A stretch of DNA of 64,000 bases from Anthoceros angustus (Eukaryota; Streptophyta; Anthocerotopsida; Anthocerotales; Anthocerotaceae): positions 62,001 through 126,000 of the forward strand of contig MU008156.1 of NCBI GenBank assembly GCA_010909165.1, given 5' to 3'. The notes under the pieces are model-generated. The model made no database searches, was not told the DNA's origin, and saw nothing but the letters and a program-made list of their open reading frames with translations. Shown piece after piece: positions 21,402 to 33,255 of the stretch (position 1 is its first letter; the number at the start of each line of letters is the position of its first letter). The position numbers and the translations under genes were made by a program.

Positions 21402-23656
21402 ATGAGGACCAAGGTGGTGGTGCGACATCTGCCGCCGGCAATGGGAGCGGCGGCGCTGGCCGAGGAGCTGGAGAGCAGGTTCGGGGAATGTTCACATGGA
21501 TGGCCCTGAGGCCGGGCAAGGCGAGCCACAGGCGGCAGGTGCACGGGGTGGCGTACATCAATTTTAACAGCCCTGAGGATGTGCTGCGCTTCTACGAGGA
21601 CTTCGAGGGCCATGTGTTCGTGAGCGAGAAGGGGGCGCAGAGCAAGGCCGCCTTGGAGTACGCTCCCTACCAGCGCGTGCCCAAGCCCGACCTCAAGAAG
21701 GATGCGCGGGAGGGCACCATTTTCAGGGATCCCGACTACCTGGCCTTCCTGGACACGCTGGGCAAGCCGCAGGAGTTCCTCCCCAGCGCCGAGGTGCAGC
21801 TGGAGCGGCGGGAGGCGGAGAAGGCCCGTGGCCAACGGCGTCAAGGACCCCGTGGTGGTGACCCCGTTGATGGAGTTTGCGGCAGAAGCGCGCGGCCAGG
21901 CGGCCCCCAGATCCATGTCCACGGCCGCCAAGCTGGCTGCCAGGCTCGGGTCCGGGGATGAAGATCTCGGTGCGGGGGACAAGGGCGGGGGCCTGCCAGA
22001 GCAGGAGGCAGCGTCTGTGTTGTCAAGCGGGTCCGTTTCCCGAGCTGGAGGCTACGAGGGCTTGGGGTCGGGGTCGGTGGTGGCCCGCCGGGACGAGCAG
22101 CAGCAGCAGCAGCCGCGCAGGGAGCGGGATGTGGACAGGAGGAGGAAGGAGGCAGGGGATGTCAAGGAGAAGAAGTTGGTGCGAGAGGCTGTGGCCGCGG
22201 CTTTGTCGTCCACCCGGACCAGTCTGCGCGCGGACTCCGGCAGCGGGGACCATGTTCAGGTTGCCAAGTCTGGTCAAGATGGCTTGCCGGATGCTGACTC
22301 TCGGGGCCCTTCTCCAGGTAGGGTTTTGAGGATTGACCCTATCTTTCATTCACATGAGCAGATTGCAGCCTGTGGTGATTGTGCCTGACCCTTGTGGTGC
22401 TTTGCGGTGTTGCAGCAGGCAGTGGCTCATATACTCATCGTAGTCGTCCGCCACAGTCTCCCAAGCATGGCTCGTTGCAGGTTTCCCACTTAGGAGGAGC
22501 AGGTTCTGTCTCCGCCAACTCGAAACCAAGCCACGGCAAGGAAGCTGGGGCGAGGGGTTTTCGAGGTATGGTATCTAACCAGCTGTCTCTCCTGCAGCCT
22601 AGTTCCCCGCACACGCCTTTGCAAGAGAGTCAGAACCAGCAGCCACAGCAGCAGCAGCCCTTTCAGCAGGCTGATAAAGGTAAGAGGCCCCCTAGGCCAG
22701 GCGTTAGGGTCTCTGGCAAGGAACACCTTGCTACTTTGTCTTTGTCTGCCGGCACTCCTGAGGATGGGGATGTGCAGCGGAGCCCCTCTCATGGGGTGAG
22801 AAACGGAAGTTCATATAATCATGGGTCTGCGGATGCATTCTTGGCAGGTTCTAGATCGGAGAAACAGGATACGAGGAGGGTCAGGAACAAGGACAGGCCT
22901 GATCGTCCTGTTTGGACACCTCGCCGCCGTGCTGACGGTGTTCCAGATCCTGTGGCGATTGCTACTGCTTCTGGGTCAGCGTTATTACCATCAGCCACTT
23001 CCGGGATGCCAGCAATAACGGCTGGGGCAGCTGTAGGGATCCCTCAGCCTGTAACTGATGTGACTTCCAAGGCAGACAGGAGCGTCCGCAATCCACATCC
23101 TCGCCAGGGAGGGAAGTCTAATGCAGGGCAGATGTTTGTTACGGTTGACCGAGGGGCAGAAACTGGCCAAGCAGATACTGTCAATCAATCTGACCCTGTG
23201 TTGGAAACCTTCTCGCCTTCTTCCAGGAAAGGCAAATACCCGGAGTTCCTCCGGCTGTCTCGAGGGGCACGGGCGATTGCTCCACATGCCGGTCAAGACA
23301 ATTTGACACCTATCGAGACTGAAGGCAGAAGCCAGCCCAGCATTCTGGACTTGAAGGGTCAATTAGGCCAAGGCCATCTGGATAATGGTGAAACAATCAG
23401 CTGTCCTATGCTTCAGTCGGTCACACTGAAGGATAGGAAAAAGCAGGAGGCTCCTTCAATTTGGAATGAGCTAGGCGGAACACCTAAGCAGGTTGGCAGA
23501 AGGGACCGCAGTTTTCAGCAAGGGTTGAAAGAGGCGGAAAGCTTTCTTGGGGTGCCTGATTCTGGCAAAGGTGTGAAGCGAGGGGGTGCAATTGCACTAG
23601 GAGGAAGTGAGAAGCAGGTATGGGTTGCTGTCCAGAAAGCAGGAACAGGCCCATAG
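21402..23656 (+). CDS. UPF3: UPF3 nonsense-mediated mRNA decay factor, two exons, exon 1 frameshifted
   Basis: UPF3 bridges the exon junction complex and UPF2 in nonsense-mediated mRNA decay. The Smg4/UPF3 domain reads in three blocks: KVVVRHLPPAMG (21411-21446) continuing to SRFGE (about 21486); FTWMALRPGK and YINFNSPEDVLRFYEDFEGH through SAEVQLERREAEKA (about 21489-21828) one frame away; then VKDPVVVTPLMEF (about 21838-21876) back in the first frame. Intron 22318-22415 (gt..ag, 98 bp, phase 1) joins exon 2 in frame. Exon 2 carries TRRVRNKDRPDRPVWTPRRR (22870-22929), a good match to the EJC-binding motif of UPF3. The ATG at 21402 places KVVVRHLPP near the N terminus as in other plant UPF3. 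The net effect is one base lost near 21487 and one gained near 21830; assembly error or recent decay are both possible. The stop ends at 23656. Confidence 0.85.
22318..22415 (+). other. UPF3 intron, 98 bp, phase 1
   Basis: Donor ccag/gtaggg at 22318 and acceptor gttgcag at 22415. Splicing joins a last exon base G to CA, giving Ala and continuing the open frame into the exon with the EJC-binding motif. Without splicing the first frame stops at 22386. Confidence 0.8.
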
Positions 23657-25138
23657 TGTGTCTATTAGCTTGGAACGGTTGAGGATACTATGCATCCTTT
23701 TCAAGGAAGACTTTCTTTGTCACATGTCTGACATGTTTGACAAGAGGACATGCCAGAGACTGGATAGACTGCAGTGTTGTCTCTCAGGCTGTGCCATGGA
23801 AGCACAGCTAAAGCTGTCAGTGTGATGATGCCTGGCTGGCAAGACTGCAGAGGTTTCAAGGCGTTGTGAAGTTGTGACGCAGTCCTGAAGGAGCTTCAAA
23901 TTGAAACACCACTCAGTAAGGGCGGAACTGATTCCCGAGCAACACGAACAAGCCAAGAGCCTCTCTGTTACTGCGATTCAGGGCAACATGTAGGATGATG
24001 GTGGTGGAGATGAGCTTGAGGGCAGGAGATGGATATACCACAACAGAGGAGCCAGCAATTGCTCGCCACCTTGGATTAGTGGCTTTACTTGTTACTGTAT
24101 TGAGAATCTCTATTGGCAATATCTGGCGCGATTGCTGATCATCTATCGAAATGGAATGGCACTTGGCTCTGGCTGGCCTTGGAATTAAGCTGTGTTATGT
24201 GAAGACAGCTCTTGCATCAGGTCATATGAGTTCAGGCTTTCAGAGCCTGCAACTGTTGCTCGAACTATGAGAGGTTACGGCAAGAACTTCACATCTGGTT
24301 GGTTGGTTGGTTGGCTGGTGGAGCACAAAACGCTATGTACCGACGTGCCACTCTGAGGAATATGGTTGGCAAAATGTGCTAAGGATTGTGTTGACGGGTT
24401 GGATTATTGGGGACCGACTGTAATTTTGACTTAGTATATACTCCCTAGTAGGCAAGTTAGAATGAGCCCGTGCAGGATTTGTGTCCATTGGTGCAAGGAG
24501 GGCACAGTGGAAAGTATGAGTTGTCGTTTTTGTTATGTTCCTTTTTGGCTAATTGTGAAGCCTCAATATTTGGTAATCCTTGTCTCATTCGTGCATGGTA
24601 TATTTGATGAGTGGGCGCCAGGGGCCACGAGGTCGCCGTATTCCAAAATCAGGAGAAGGCGGGGTGGCTCGGGCTTGTGAGAAATGCATTTTAGAAGACG
24701 TATGTTTTATCTCTGGTCCAACAATCAACGGTCTTCCCAAATCAGCAGCCACTTCAGCATAAATTAGGACCATTAACACAGAGCTTTCAGTGCAAGGGAT
24801 CTTCCAACCATTAATGGTTTCCGAAAGTAGCATAAATTAGGACTTCATAATGCAGAGCTGTGAAAACGAACACCAAACCTCTATGGGGTCTTTCTTTCCT
24901 GCGGCTTAGTTGGTTATCTTTGGGGTCTTTCTTTCCTACGGCTTAGTTGGTTATCCTTGGGGTCTTTCTTTCATGCGGCTTAATTGGTTATCCTTGTTTT
25001 GCGTTGTTTGTTGGTTATCCTTGTTTTGCGTTGTGACTATTGCACTTGCCTTTTGCTAGCGTTTGTACCCAGATTTTGTTGTTTATTCTATATAATACAA
25101 TCACTAATCACCAAAAACTGAACACGAGACATAATGTA
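23657..25138. other. 3' flank of UPF3 and intergenic
   Basis: No gene recognised. It contains a short TTGG microsatellite at about 24297-24316 and the 37-bp minisatellite listed separately. Short open frames show no family resemblance. Confidence 0.45.
24885..24995 (+). repeat. 37-bp minisatellite, three copies
   Basis: Units start with ggggtctttctttc at 24885, 24922 and 24959 and share gcggcttagttggttatc. A shorter tandem pair (ttggttatccttgttttgcg) follows at about 24985-25034. Confidence 0.88.
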
Positions 25139-25178
25139 ATTACTCATGGAATAGAAGTAGATTATACTATTCATTATC
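25139..25178 (+). repeat. 40-bp direct repeat, left flank of LINE
   Basis: Begins attactcatggaatagaag and is identical over 40 bp to 34879-34918. The two copies bound the LINE, so they are best read as its target-site duplication, which is long for this class. The identity is seen directly; its meaning is inference. Confidence 0.8.
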
Positions 25179-25542
25179 CTTGCCCTTGCCCTTGCCCTTG
25201 AGCGCTGTACAGGAGCGCTGTGGAGGAGCACGGTTAGGCGGAGGACCGACTGCGGTGTGAAGCGAGGGGTGTGGGTGTCCCGTGTCAAAGGCTGGGTTAG
25301 GTCTCATCAGCGCTTGGTGTATTCCATCGTCAGGTGCCCCCTTTCGGGTCTTCCGGGTCCGGCCGGCCGAGGGGCCACGGTGGGATCAGCGGGCCCGGGC
25401 TCGCGCTTGCCGCGGGCTCCGGCCCAGGTATGGTGTCGCGGCCTGGGTCCGTGCTCACCTCGCGTTTCCGGCGGTGGTTAGTGGTTAGCTTTTTTATGCA
25501 GGTCATTAGGCGGGCACGTTTTTCGGCGGTCGGTGATGTGGG

Positions 25543-26996
25543 ATGGAATTTTTAAGGTTTTTCTTTTTTCGATGCATGGGGCCCTCTTCTCTCGTCCCTA
25601 TGAGGGACACTCCATGTCCCATGTGTGGGAAATTATTCAAGCCTCGCGGGGTCAGGAACCACATTGGTCGGGTCCACAAGGATTTTGATCGGATGACTTG
25701 GGAAGCTCAGCTGCGACTTGCGTCTTCGTCTACTTCCACTAACATCCCCTGCCCAAGTACCCTCTTGGGCCCTCTCAGGTCTTAGGTGGCCAGGGCAATC
25801 TGATCATCTTCTGGCTTTGTACGAAGTGCACTTCCCGAGTCCGCGCCTTTTTTGGCGCCTCCCGTGGTGCCTTGATGTGATCGCCTTCGCCTTCCTTGGA
25901 CCGCCTCGCCACGGGACCCGGGATGAAATGGCCTTGTTCCTATTTCTCCCTCGGTGGTGTCTCCATCGCTCCCGAGGTGGTTTTTCCGGGCATCGGAGTC
26001 GCCTCCCGTCTCGTTTCGGGCGGGGTTGGGAGCTTTGCGGAGGAGGCCGGCGGCGAGGTCTCGATTGGATTCTACGAAGGTGGATCAGGTTCGTCCGAAC
26101 CACCGCAAAATGTGTCTCAAGCGGTGCCTCCCCTCTTGGGTGTGGGGAGTATGCTAGGGCGGCTCGGGCTCTTCTTGACCGTGGCGGCCTCCGAGGAGAC
26201 CATTACTGCCCTTCGCGTCCTTCATCCGGGCTCCATTTCGCAGGATATTCGATTTCGCAGGATATTCGGGACTTTGTCCCAGAGGAGCTCTTGTCTTGGC
26301 CAGGGGCGTCTTGATCAGACCTTACCTGCACACCTCTCTTGGTGGCCTGCAGGCGGTCTATGACCACCTTCGGGGTTTTTACTCGAGGATCCTTCTAGTG
26401 GTTTTTCCGATCTGTTTCTTCTAGCTGCCGCTGTGGCGAGGGGGGGGGACCCCTCCTCGGATCTCTCAAGTGTTGGGTGCGAGTGGGTTGTTGGCGATGG
26501 AGAAGCCCACTCCAGGGGTGCATCCTATCGCTGTCGGGGAGGCGTTCCTGCAGCTTATTGGCCATAGTATTGCCATCCAGCTCCGGGAACAGTTCCAGGC
26601 CCATCTTAGTCCTCATCAGTTTGGGATTGCTACGCCGGGGGGCTGCGAGTTTGTGGCTTTTGGGGTGGAAGTTGTTCTCGAGACCCACCCTGATTGGGTT
26701 GCTCTTCAGGTTGACGTGGAGAATGCCTTCAACTCTGTCTCACGCTCGGCCATCTTCGACGAGCTCAAGAACCTTGATGGCGGTTGGCAAGCCTTTCCCT
26801 TTTGTCCGCTCCTTTTATGGGTCTCCTTCCAACCTCTATTATCCATGGCCTCGGTGGAAGGGGTTTCTGTGCTGAGCTCGGCGACGGGCACTAGGCAAGG
26901 TGACCCTCTGGGAGGTGCTCTCTTTGCCATGGCGCATTTCATGGCTTTGTCTTCTACTGCCTCTTCGGTGTGGGAAAATTTGTATCCGTCTGTGGC
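25543..26996 (+). pseudogene. LINE ORF, 5' part: C2H2 finger and N-terminal reverse transcriptase
   Basis: CPMCGKLFKPRGVRNHIGRVH at about 25617-25679 is a C2H2 zinc finger, which probably binds target DNA. The middle (25760-26450) is frameshifted. From about 26470 the RT reads AMEKPTPGVHPIAVGEAFLQ, SPHQFGIATPGG, LQVDVENAFNSVSR (catalytic Asp block) and GTRQGDPLGGALFAMA. The reading reaches LYPSVA at 26981-26996 and is cut by the Copia LTR just before the second catalytic block. Frame changes near 26300-26460 already disabled it. Confidence 0.75.
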
Positions 26997-27188
26997 TGTT
27001 AGGATATATGGATATATATTAGTTAATCTATACTCGCTTAAGTTAATTAATGGTAGTGTCCGTTTGATATAAGTGACCGTTCGTAAATTAGGTTTAGATA
27101 TAAAACACACGAGACCCTTTTGTTATTAATCAATTCAATCATTTTTGTTTATGCTCTCGCAGTCTCCGTTCTATCAAGAACGTTTACA
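26997..27188 (+). repeat. 5' LTR of nested Copia element
   Basis: Begins tgttaggatatatgg and ends gtttaca just before the primer-binding site. It matches 33069-33255 along its length with small indels. It holds a TATA-like gatataaaacac near 27097-27108. Confidence 0.82.
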
Positions 27189-27201
27189 TGGTATCGAGCC
27201 C
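27189..27201 (+). other. Primer-binding site (initiator tRNA-Met type)
   Basis: tggtatcgagccc resembles the usual Copia primer site tggtatcagagc with one base missing. It directly follows the LTR end. Confidence 0.7.
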
Positions 27202-30200
27202 ATGCTGCATCCGGCTTCCATGCAAAATGCCTAGGCGGGGTGCACTAAGAATGCACGTAATCTGCACAAGCAGGAGAGATCGTCGTGGGCGACAAGTCTC
27301 CAATTTCTTTGTACCATCGGATCTGGCTGAACCTATGAGCGGAACTACCCGAAATTTGCCTTAGGCGTTTTGCGACCCATTCTAGTGGGAGATTAAGAGC
27401 TCAAAGTGCACATAAAAATCCAATCACGGATAGATTATATAAAGCACGTTGTCAACAAAGGGAGAATCACAATCTACTCTGAACGTGAATTGCCCCGGAG
27501 TCTCTCTTAAACTAGAACCACGAACACGCAGCGATCGGCAAATGAGCGAAATTCAATTCCACAAACTAGCCAAGGCACTGGCGGCGGGACCTTGGCCACT
27601 GACTCGTGTGGAGAGGACTACATCACGTTTCTTTGTCAAACCGAAGTCTTGAAGATCGAGTTGACGATCGAAGGCAGAACCACGACGGTGAGCAAATCCC
27701 TTGGTTTTCAGCGAAGCTACGATAATCAAGAATCTTGTGGCCTCTATCACACAACAATTGTGTGATCGCACATTGCAACACGAGGAACATTGTGCAAACC
27801 CAAGATGAGGTAGAATTCACCTACCAATTACATCCTCGGTGATGGCTCAAACTGAAATTTCATTTGCACAACACGGTAGGGGCGCCACCCAACCTTTGAG
27901 GCCATCGGGATCAATCGCGCAACAGTTGGTGCCCTTCACGCATTGTGTCCCTTGCACGTTGATAGGTTCTTTAGAAGAGTTGCACATCCGGTGATGGGAC
28001 ATGATTAGGTCAAGAAATGAAACGTCATTACTTTCCTTTCTCTAACTAACGCATAACGTTTGGCCAAGTGTTAGAGTAAACCGGAAGACTTTGATGAGGA
28101 GGTTAGAGAAGGCTAGGATAAGTCTCTATCCTCTCCTCCTCCTACCCCCAAATCATCCCCGCACTCTTGGTCGGTTGATGTCAAAAGCGTGATGCATGAG
28201 CTAACATGAATGTTGCAGGGCGTTTAGGTATACGATCATCTTGAAGCCGTAGCTTTCGGTGTTGTTACATCCGCATGTCCACGGCACAAATCGATGCATT
28301 AGCTCAGCAGTTTGGTCGATTTAATATCGGACCCAATCCACGAATCCCAAACATACAATCATGACCCAAGCTTTACCGAGCTCAAGGAAAAGGATCGCTT
28401 TAACGGAATCGATATCCCGTTTGGCGAGTTCGCATCAAGACTATCCTAGGTGTATGGAATATCGTGGATAAAACATACCCAAAGCCCAACCACGATGCAA
28501 GTGCAAACAAGCCATCGGTGACGACATCGCCAAATGGACAAACAATGGCATAGCCGCTCTCCTCATCAATGGCACGGATGTGGATCTCGTGCGGATGTGG
28601 AGTCCACGACATATGCTTATGAGATATGGGACCGATTAGAAAGAACTTACAAAAGCCAAAACATGATGAGTCTTTGTGCTATACAAACCGAGTTGTATAC
28701 ATTAAAGATGAAGGAGGAGAGAAGATTTCGGCACATACAAGCCGATTTCGTCACGGGCATTACCTCACTAAATGGCGAAAATACGAGTCATGGCAAGGTT
28801 ACTCTCAAGTCTGCCTCATGTACCAAGCTTTTGTTACAACTCGAATGGACTGTCAAACCAAGTGGAGCTGCTGGAGGTTACAAGTACAATCACATGCGAA
28901 GATGTGATTGGTGCTTGTACCAAGAGGAGCGTCTTGCTTGAATTCGCGGTGTGCCTAGGAACAAAGCGAGAAAGGTGTTAGCTGCAGCTTTCGACCGCAT
29001 AAAAACAAGCCCAAACAAACACGGTAGACATGTCAAACCGCTCATCTTCCAAGAGACCGAGCAATTGTAATGGCGGTGCGGAATTGCGGTCATTGGGCTC
29101 GAGAGTGCAAGAAGAAAAAGGCTGGTGAACCACAACGTGCTACTACTAAGAGCCGACGTCACCACAAAGGATAAATCGGTGACACTAGACCACCTGTGAA
29201 GATATCTTGTTGTATGCCTTGCTCGTTCTCTGAGGAGGGGGTATTTGGATTCGTGCGACCTCTCACATCCGCAATGAAAAGAGCCCTTCTTGGTTTTGAT
29301 ACACATCAATCTGCTGAAAAGGTGCTTCTTGGTGATGAGCAGAACAAAACAAGTTTGCGGATACATGGGATAGGTACGCAAGTTCATCTTCATGATGGGT
29401 CCATCTTAACCTTGCGGACGTTTGTATGTACCATCAATGGCCAAGAATCTCATGTCCCTTAGTAAGCTAATGCAGATTTACCGCATGTGATGCAGAAGAC
29501 ACTGTTTGTTCTTCGACATTCGACCCGTCCTTATGCGTCTTGAGGTGTCCTAGAAAATGATCATGCAGTTGGACATTAATACACATGACATGTTGCGGGC
29601 TTAACATCCACGGATGCAGTAAATTAGCAGTCCTGTGGCATGCCGCTTATGTCATGTAAATCAACATAAATTGGTTGATATGTCCACACTGTCACAAGGA
29701 ACCCTTACCTCATTGTTTTAAGTCTCTTCCTCCACAGAAGCATGTATCATTGCAAAATGCAAAGACCCTTTTCCTAATCGCTGCGTATAGGGCAAAGTCT
29801 ATCCTGGAACTAGTACACGATATATCGGAAAGATACAATGCCATCCACAGGTGGTGCCCAATACTATCTATGCATCATGACGATTTTCCGTATACATGGA
29901 CCTACCCACTACGGTTGAAGAGTGACACCACGGATATGTTCCGGGGCGGTTTGTGACTATACGTATGCGAGCGGATGTCATTAAATGCCTAAGGGCTAAT
30001 GGAGCGAGTTCATGAATCGCCTTTGATGCCTTTCTTGATGAGCATGGCGTCGAGGCGATTGACCATCCCCTACAGCAGATGGGGTGGTGAGCATGAAATC
30101 GACTCTTCTCTCCATGACACGCGGATGCTCCTTTGGGGGCCGCCCCAAGTTAGGCGAGGCAGTGTAGCTACCTGTGCTCAACCGCCTCTTCACTAGTTCC

Positions 30201-31001
30201 GGTCCCTTTGAAGACGCCATTGAGCTATGTGGAGCGGAAAGCTTCGCACTTACGAGTTTTTGGATCCGTGCCTTTGCCCTTATATACGAAGAAAGCGGGC
30301 AGTTAGTCCACGTGCACAAGCTCTTGTTTTCTGGCGATAGTGAAACATCCAAGGCTTATAAATTATATAATCCTATTTCCCAAGCATTTTTGGCCAGTCC
30401 GTTACCTTCATTGAGTCAACACGGCTGTCACCCCGGGTTTTCGGCCTCACATGGAATCAGGGAGCCAATTCAATTCTTGAGGAGGTGATTTGGAACATGA
30501 AACATCGACTTTGACTTCCGGATGATGATGCTGGCCCGACTCAAGGCTGCTCGATGAATCCACAACTGGTCCACAAGCCCCGCTATACAGACCTCAGCGA
30601 CCCGAGCACGGTGATGCGGTTAATGCCGCATGATCCCGATGAAGAAGCCAACCTTCCGGATCATAATTTACAAGACCAATTTCCTCAAGATGATGCGGCA
30701 CTTGCGGTGATGCACAAGGAGATCTACGACATGCTAAACGTCACGGATGTGGAAAACGAACCCGGCCGCGGCGGACCGCCACGATCCGGCTCCCGGGCGT
30801 TCCGGCGCAGCCACCTCGAAGAGTGGAAAGAACCCGATACCAATCCATCGATTTTGAACATCAATAGCGGTATCCATGCGCATCAACCACGATTGACTTA
30901 GAACCCAAGTCCTTGAAAGAAGCTTTCTCTAGTCATGAAAAGGATAAATGGAAATTTGCGATTGATGGCGAGTTCAAAATGTCAAGAATCATACACGGAA
31001 A

Positions 31002-31403
31002 TTGGTAGACTTGCCACCTGACAGGAAACCCATTTCGTGCAAATGGGTATTCAAGCTAAAGCTCAATGATAAAGGAGAGATAGCCAGATACAAGGCAAGA
31101 CTTGTAGCTAGGGGTTTCACACAAGTTGAGGGACTTGACTATCAAGAGACCTTCTCCCCTGTAGTGAAATCACAATCAATTAGAATGATCTTAGCCTTAG
31201 CTGCAGAGCATAATCTGGAATTGTACCAGATGGATGTAAGCACGGCTTACCTTTATGGAGCCTTAGACGAAGACCTATATATGACGCAACCCGAAGGATA
31301 CGAAGACAAACAGCACCCCACAAAAGTGTGCAAGTTGAAGACCATCTATGGTGCAAGCAAAGTGGCCGAGTGTGGTACCGAATATTCATGTCTACCTCCT
31401 TAG
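31002..31403 (+). pseudogene. Copia reverse transcriptase fragment
   Basis: One open stretch with [40 protein letters not shown] and [20 protein letters not shown] gives the N-terminal half of the Copia RVT_2 domain, including the first catalytic Asp (QMDV). It then frameshifts at about 31350. The YVDD box follows in another frame near 31471. Confidence 0.9.
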
Positions 31404-33068
31404 CGGTCCTTTAAGCAAAGTGCATGTGACAACGTTCTGATCACGAGGAGATTATGTTGTGCTCGCCTCTATGTTGATGATGTCATCCACGGTGTCGGCT
31501 ATTAGAAGTGAAACAAATGTTAAGCGACAAGTATGACATGAAGGATATCGGAGAGCTTACATTCTGCTTAGGCATCCAAGCTACCGAGTGAGGTCCAAGG
31601 GCTCTTGATGATACATCAATACCAATACATCCGGGACATCTTGATAAAGTTCAAATGGACCAAGCACGACCTGCAACTACGCCCGCAGACCATAGGAGTA
31701 AAGCTCACAAGTTTACAATGCCCTCATCGAGCGAGACAAAGCGAGAGATGGTTCTGTACCATATCGACATGCGATTGGCGCCTCTTGTTTAGGAAGCTGG
31801 ACACGTCCGACATACGATTATTACGTGCACACTCTCACAGTTCTTAGAGAACCACAGCGGGTAAATGCCAAGCAGTTTTCGCTATCTCAAAGGCACTCAA
31901 TGTTACGGACTTTGCTATAAAGGCGATGGACAAAATCAGCTTACCTTAAGGGGTTTCGGATGCCGATTGGGCGCGGTGATAGTAGGAAAAGCCTCTCCAC
32001 ATCGCTTTTCTGCCAATGACCATCAATTGAGGCAAAAGCGATCCTCCATTGCCCTATCATCTACGCCGAGTACAAGAGTTTGGCGATGATGCATCCAAAG
32101 AGGCGAGTGGGAAAGGACTTTCCTTACTTGGGCGGCCGGTGAAACCAACACCATTGTTATGTGACAATATATACGCTTTCGGCTCGTTGCTAACCCTGTT
32201 CCGAACAAAACACATAGAGATACTGACATCACTACATCCGAGATGTGGTGGGCGTCTTGTTATGAAGGTTGATTATGTCCACCGGAAAACACGGTGACGA
32301 CCAAGGCCCTGTCAAGACAAAACACTATCGGCACATGGAAGGGCTTGGCTTATGTGACTGACAGTTACATGTTCAACAACAAATGGCGTATAATACGTAT
32401 CCGGTGGTGGGAGGGGTGGGAGCCTGTGCTCTATAGGTGAGTTATGTTCTCATTGATAGATGAAGTGCTCATGACCTCCATCGCCAAGCCTTCACTTCAT
32501 GCGACCCACGGACAGAGAATCGGTGGGCGGTAGGATGCGAGGAGCAATAAATTATTTCCAGCGGGCGGCGGATGAAGCTCAACGCCAACCTAAGCGCCTG
32601 CGGTCGTGCCACCTCCTCGCCTCCTTGATTTGAGTCGATGCCGCATAGCCATGAGCAACAAGGTCCATCTCCTCCTCGAGCTCGCGGCGTCAGTCCGGTG
32701 GCATCTTGATCGACTTCCCTCGTGCGGATGAACTTCAGCCGATCTTATACCCACGAACTTTGATGGGTGGCGATGTGTTGTCATCGGCTAGGAGAAGAGG
32801 CGCCCTGTGTAGCCTCGGGCTCCTTCGCTAGCGGTGGTGGTGTCTCCACAGGCGCCTTTTTCCCTGACCTCGTCATCCCTCCTTGACATGGCGATGCGAT
32901 GTGTCGGATGACAACGGCTACCAGCGGCTGTGAAGCGATGAAGGTCGGCATGTGAGGATCGCCATCTTGAAGACTGCCACGCCCGCTCTCGAGTTCGGTT
33001 GTTGTAATGACTACGTGCCATGTGTTGCATGAGGGAGCTCGATCTTAAGCTCGTATGCTTAAGAGGAG

Positions 33069-33255
33069 TGTTAAGATATATGGATATATATTAGTTAATC
33101 CCATACTTTAAGTTAATTAATGGTAGGTGTCCGCTTGATATAAGACTGCTCAGAAATTAGGTTTAGATAAAAACACCCGAGACCCTTTTGTTATTAATCA
33201 ATTCAATCATTTTGTTTATGCTCTCGCCGTCTCCGTTCTATCAAGAACGCTTTGA
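33069..33255 (+). repeat. 3' LTR of nested Copia element
   Basis: Begins tgttaagatatatgg after a polypurine stretch and matches the 5' LTR. The following bases tgggc (33256-33260) resemble gtggc before the 5' LTR (26992-26996), a likely worn 5-bp target duplication. LINE coding resumes at once with the Asp-Asp box. Confidence 0.8.

Larger units (their letters stand above)
26997..33255 (+). mobile_element. Copia (Ty1) LTR retrotransposon nested in the LINE, degenerate
   Basis: LTRs at 26997-27188 and 33069-33255 are similar, and a primer-binding site (tggtatcgagccc) follows the first. Order of remains on the plus strand: gag-like 28380-28980; zinc knuckle CGHWARECKKKK (about 29077-29116); protease/pre-integrase region 29196-29462; integrase fragments about 29640-29960 (YTWTYPLRLKSD near 29892); reverse transcriptase 31002-31403; YVDDVIHG (about 31471-31494); RNase H fragments 31865-32310; polypurine aagaggag (33061-33068) next to the 3' LTR. 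Gag-gag/pol order is typical of Copia. All domains are frameshifted. The element is inactive. Confidence 0.85.

Noticed and set aside
20969-21961. 330-codon open frame as the UPF3 start
   Set aside because: Residues before 21485 are low-complexity and do not match UPF3, while the true N-terminal UPF3 block lies in another frame from 21402.
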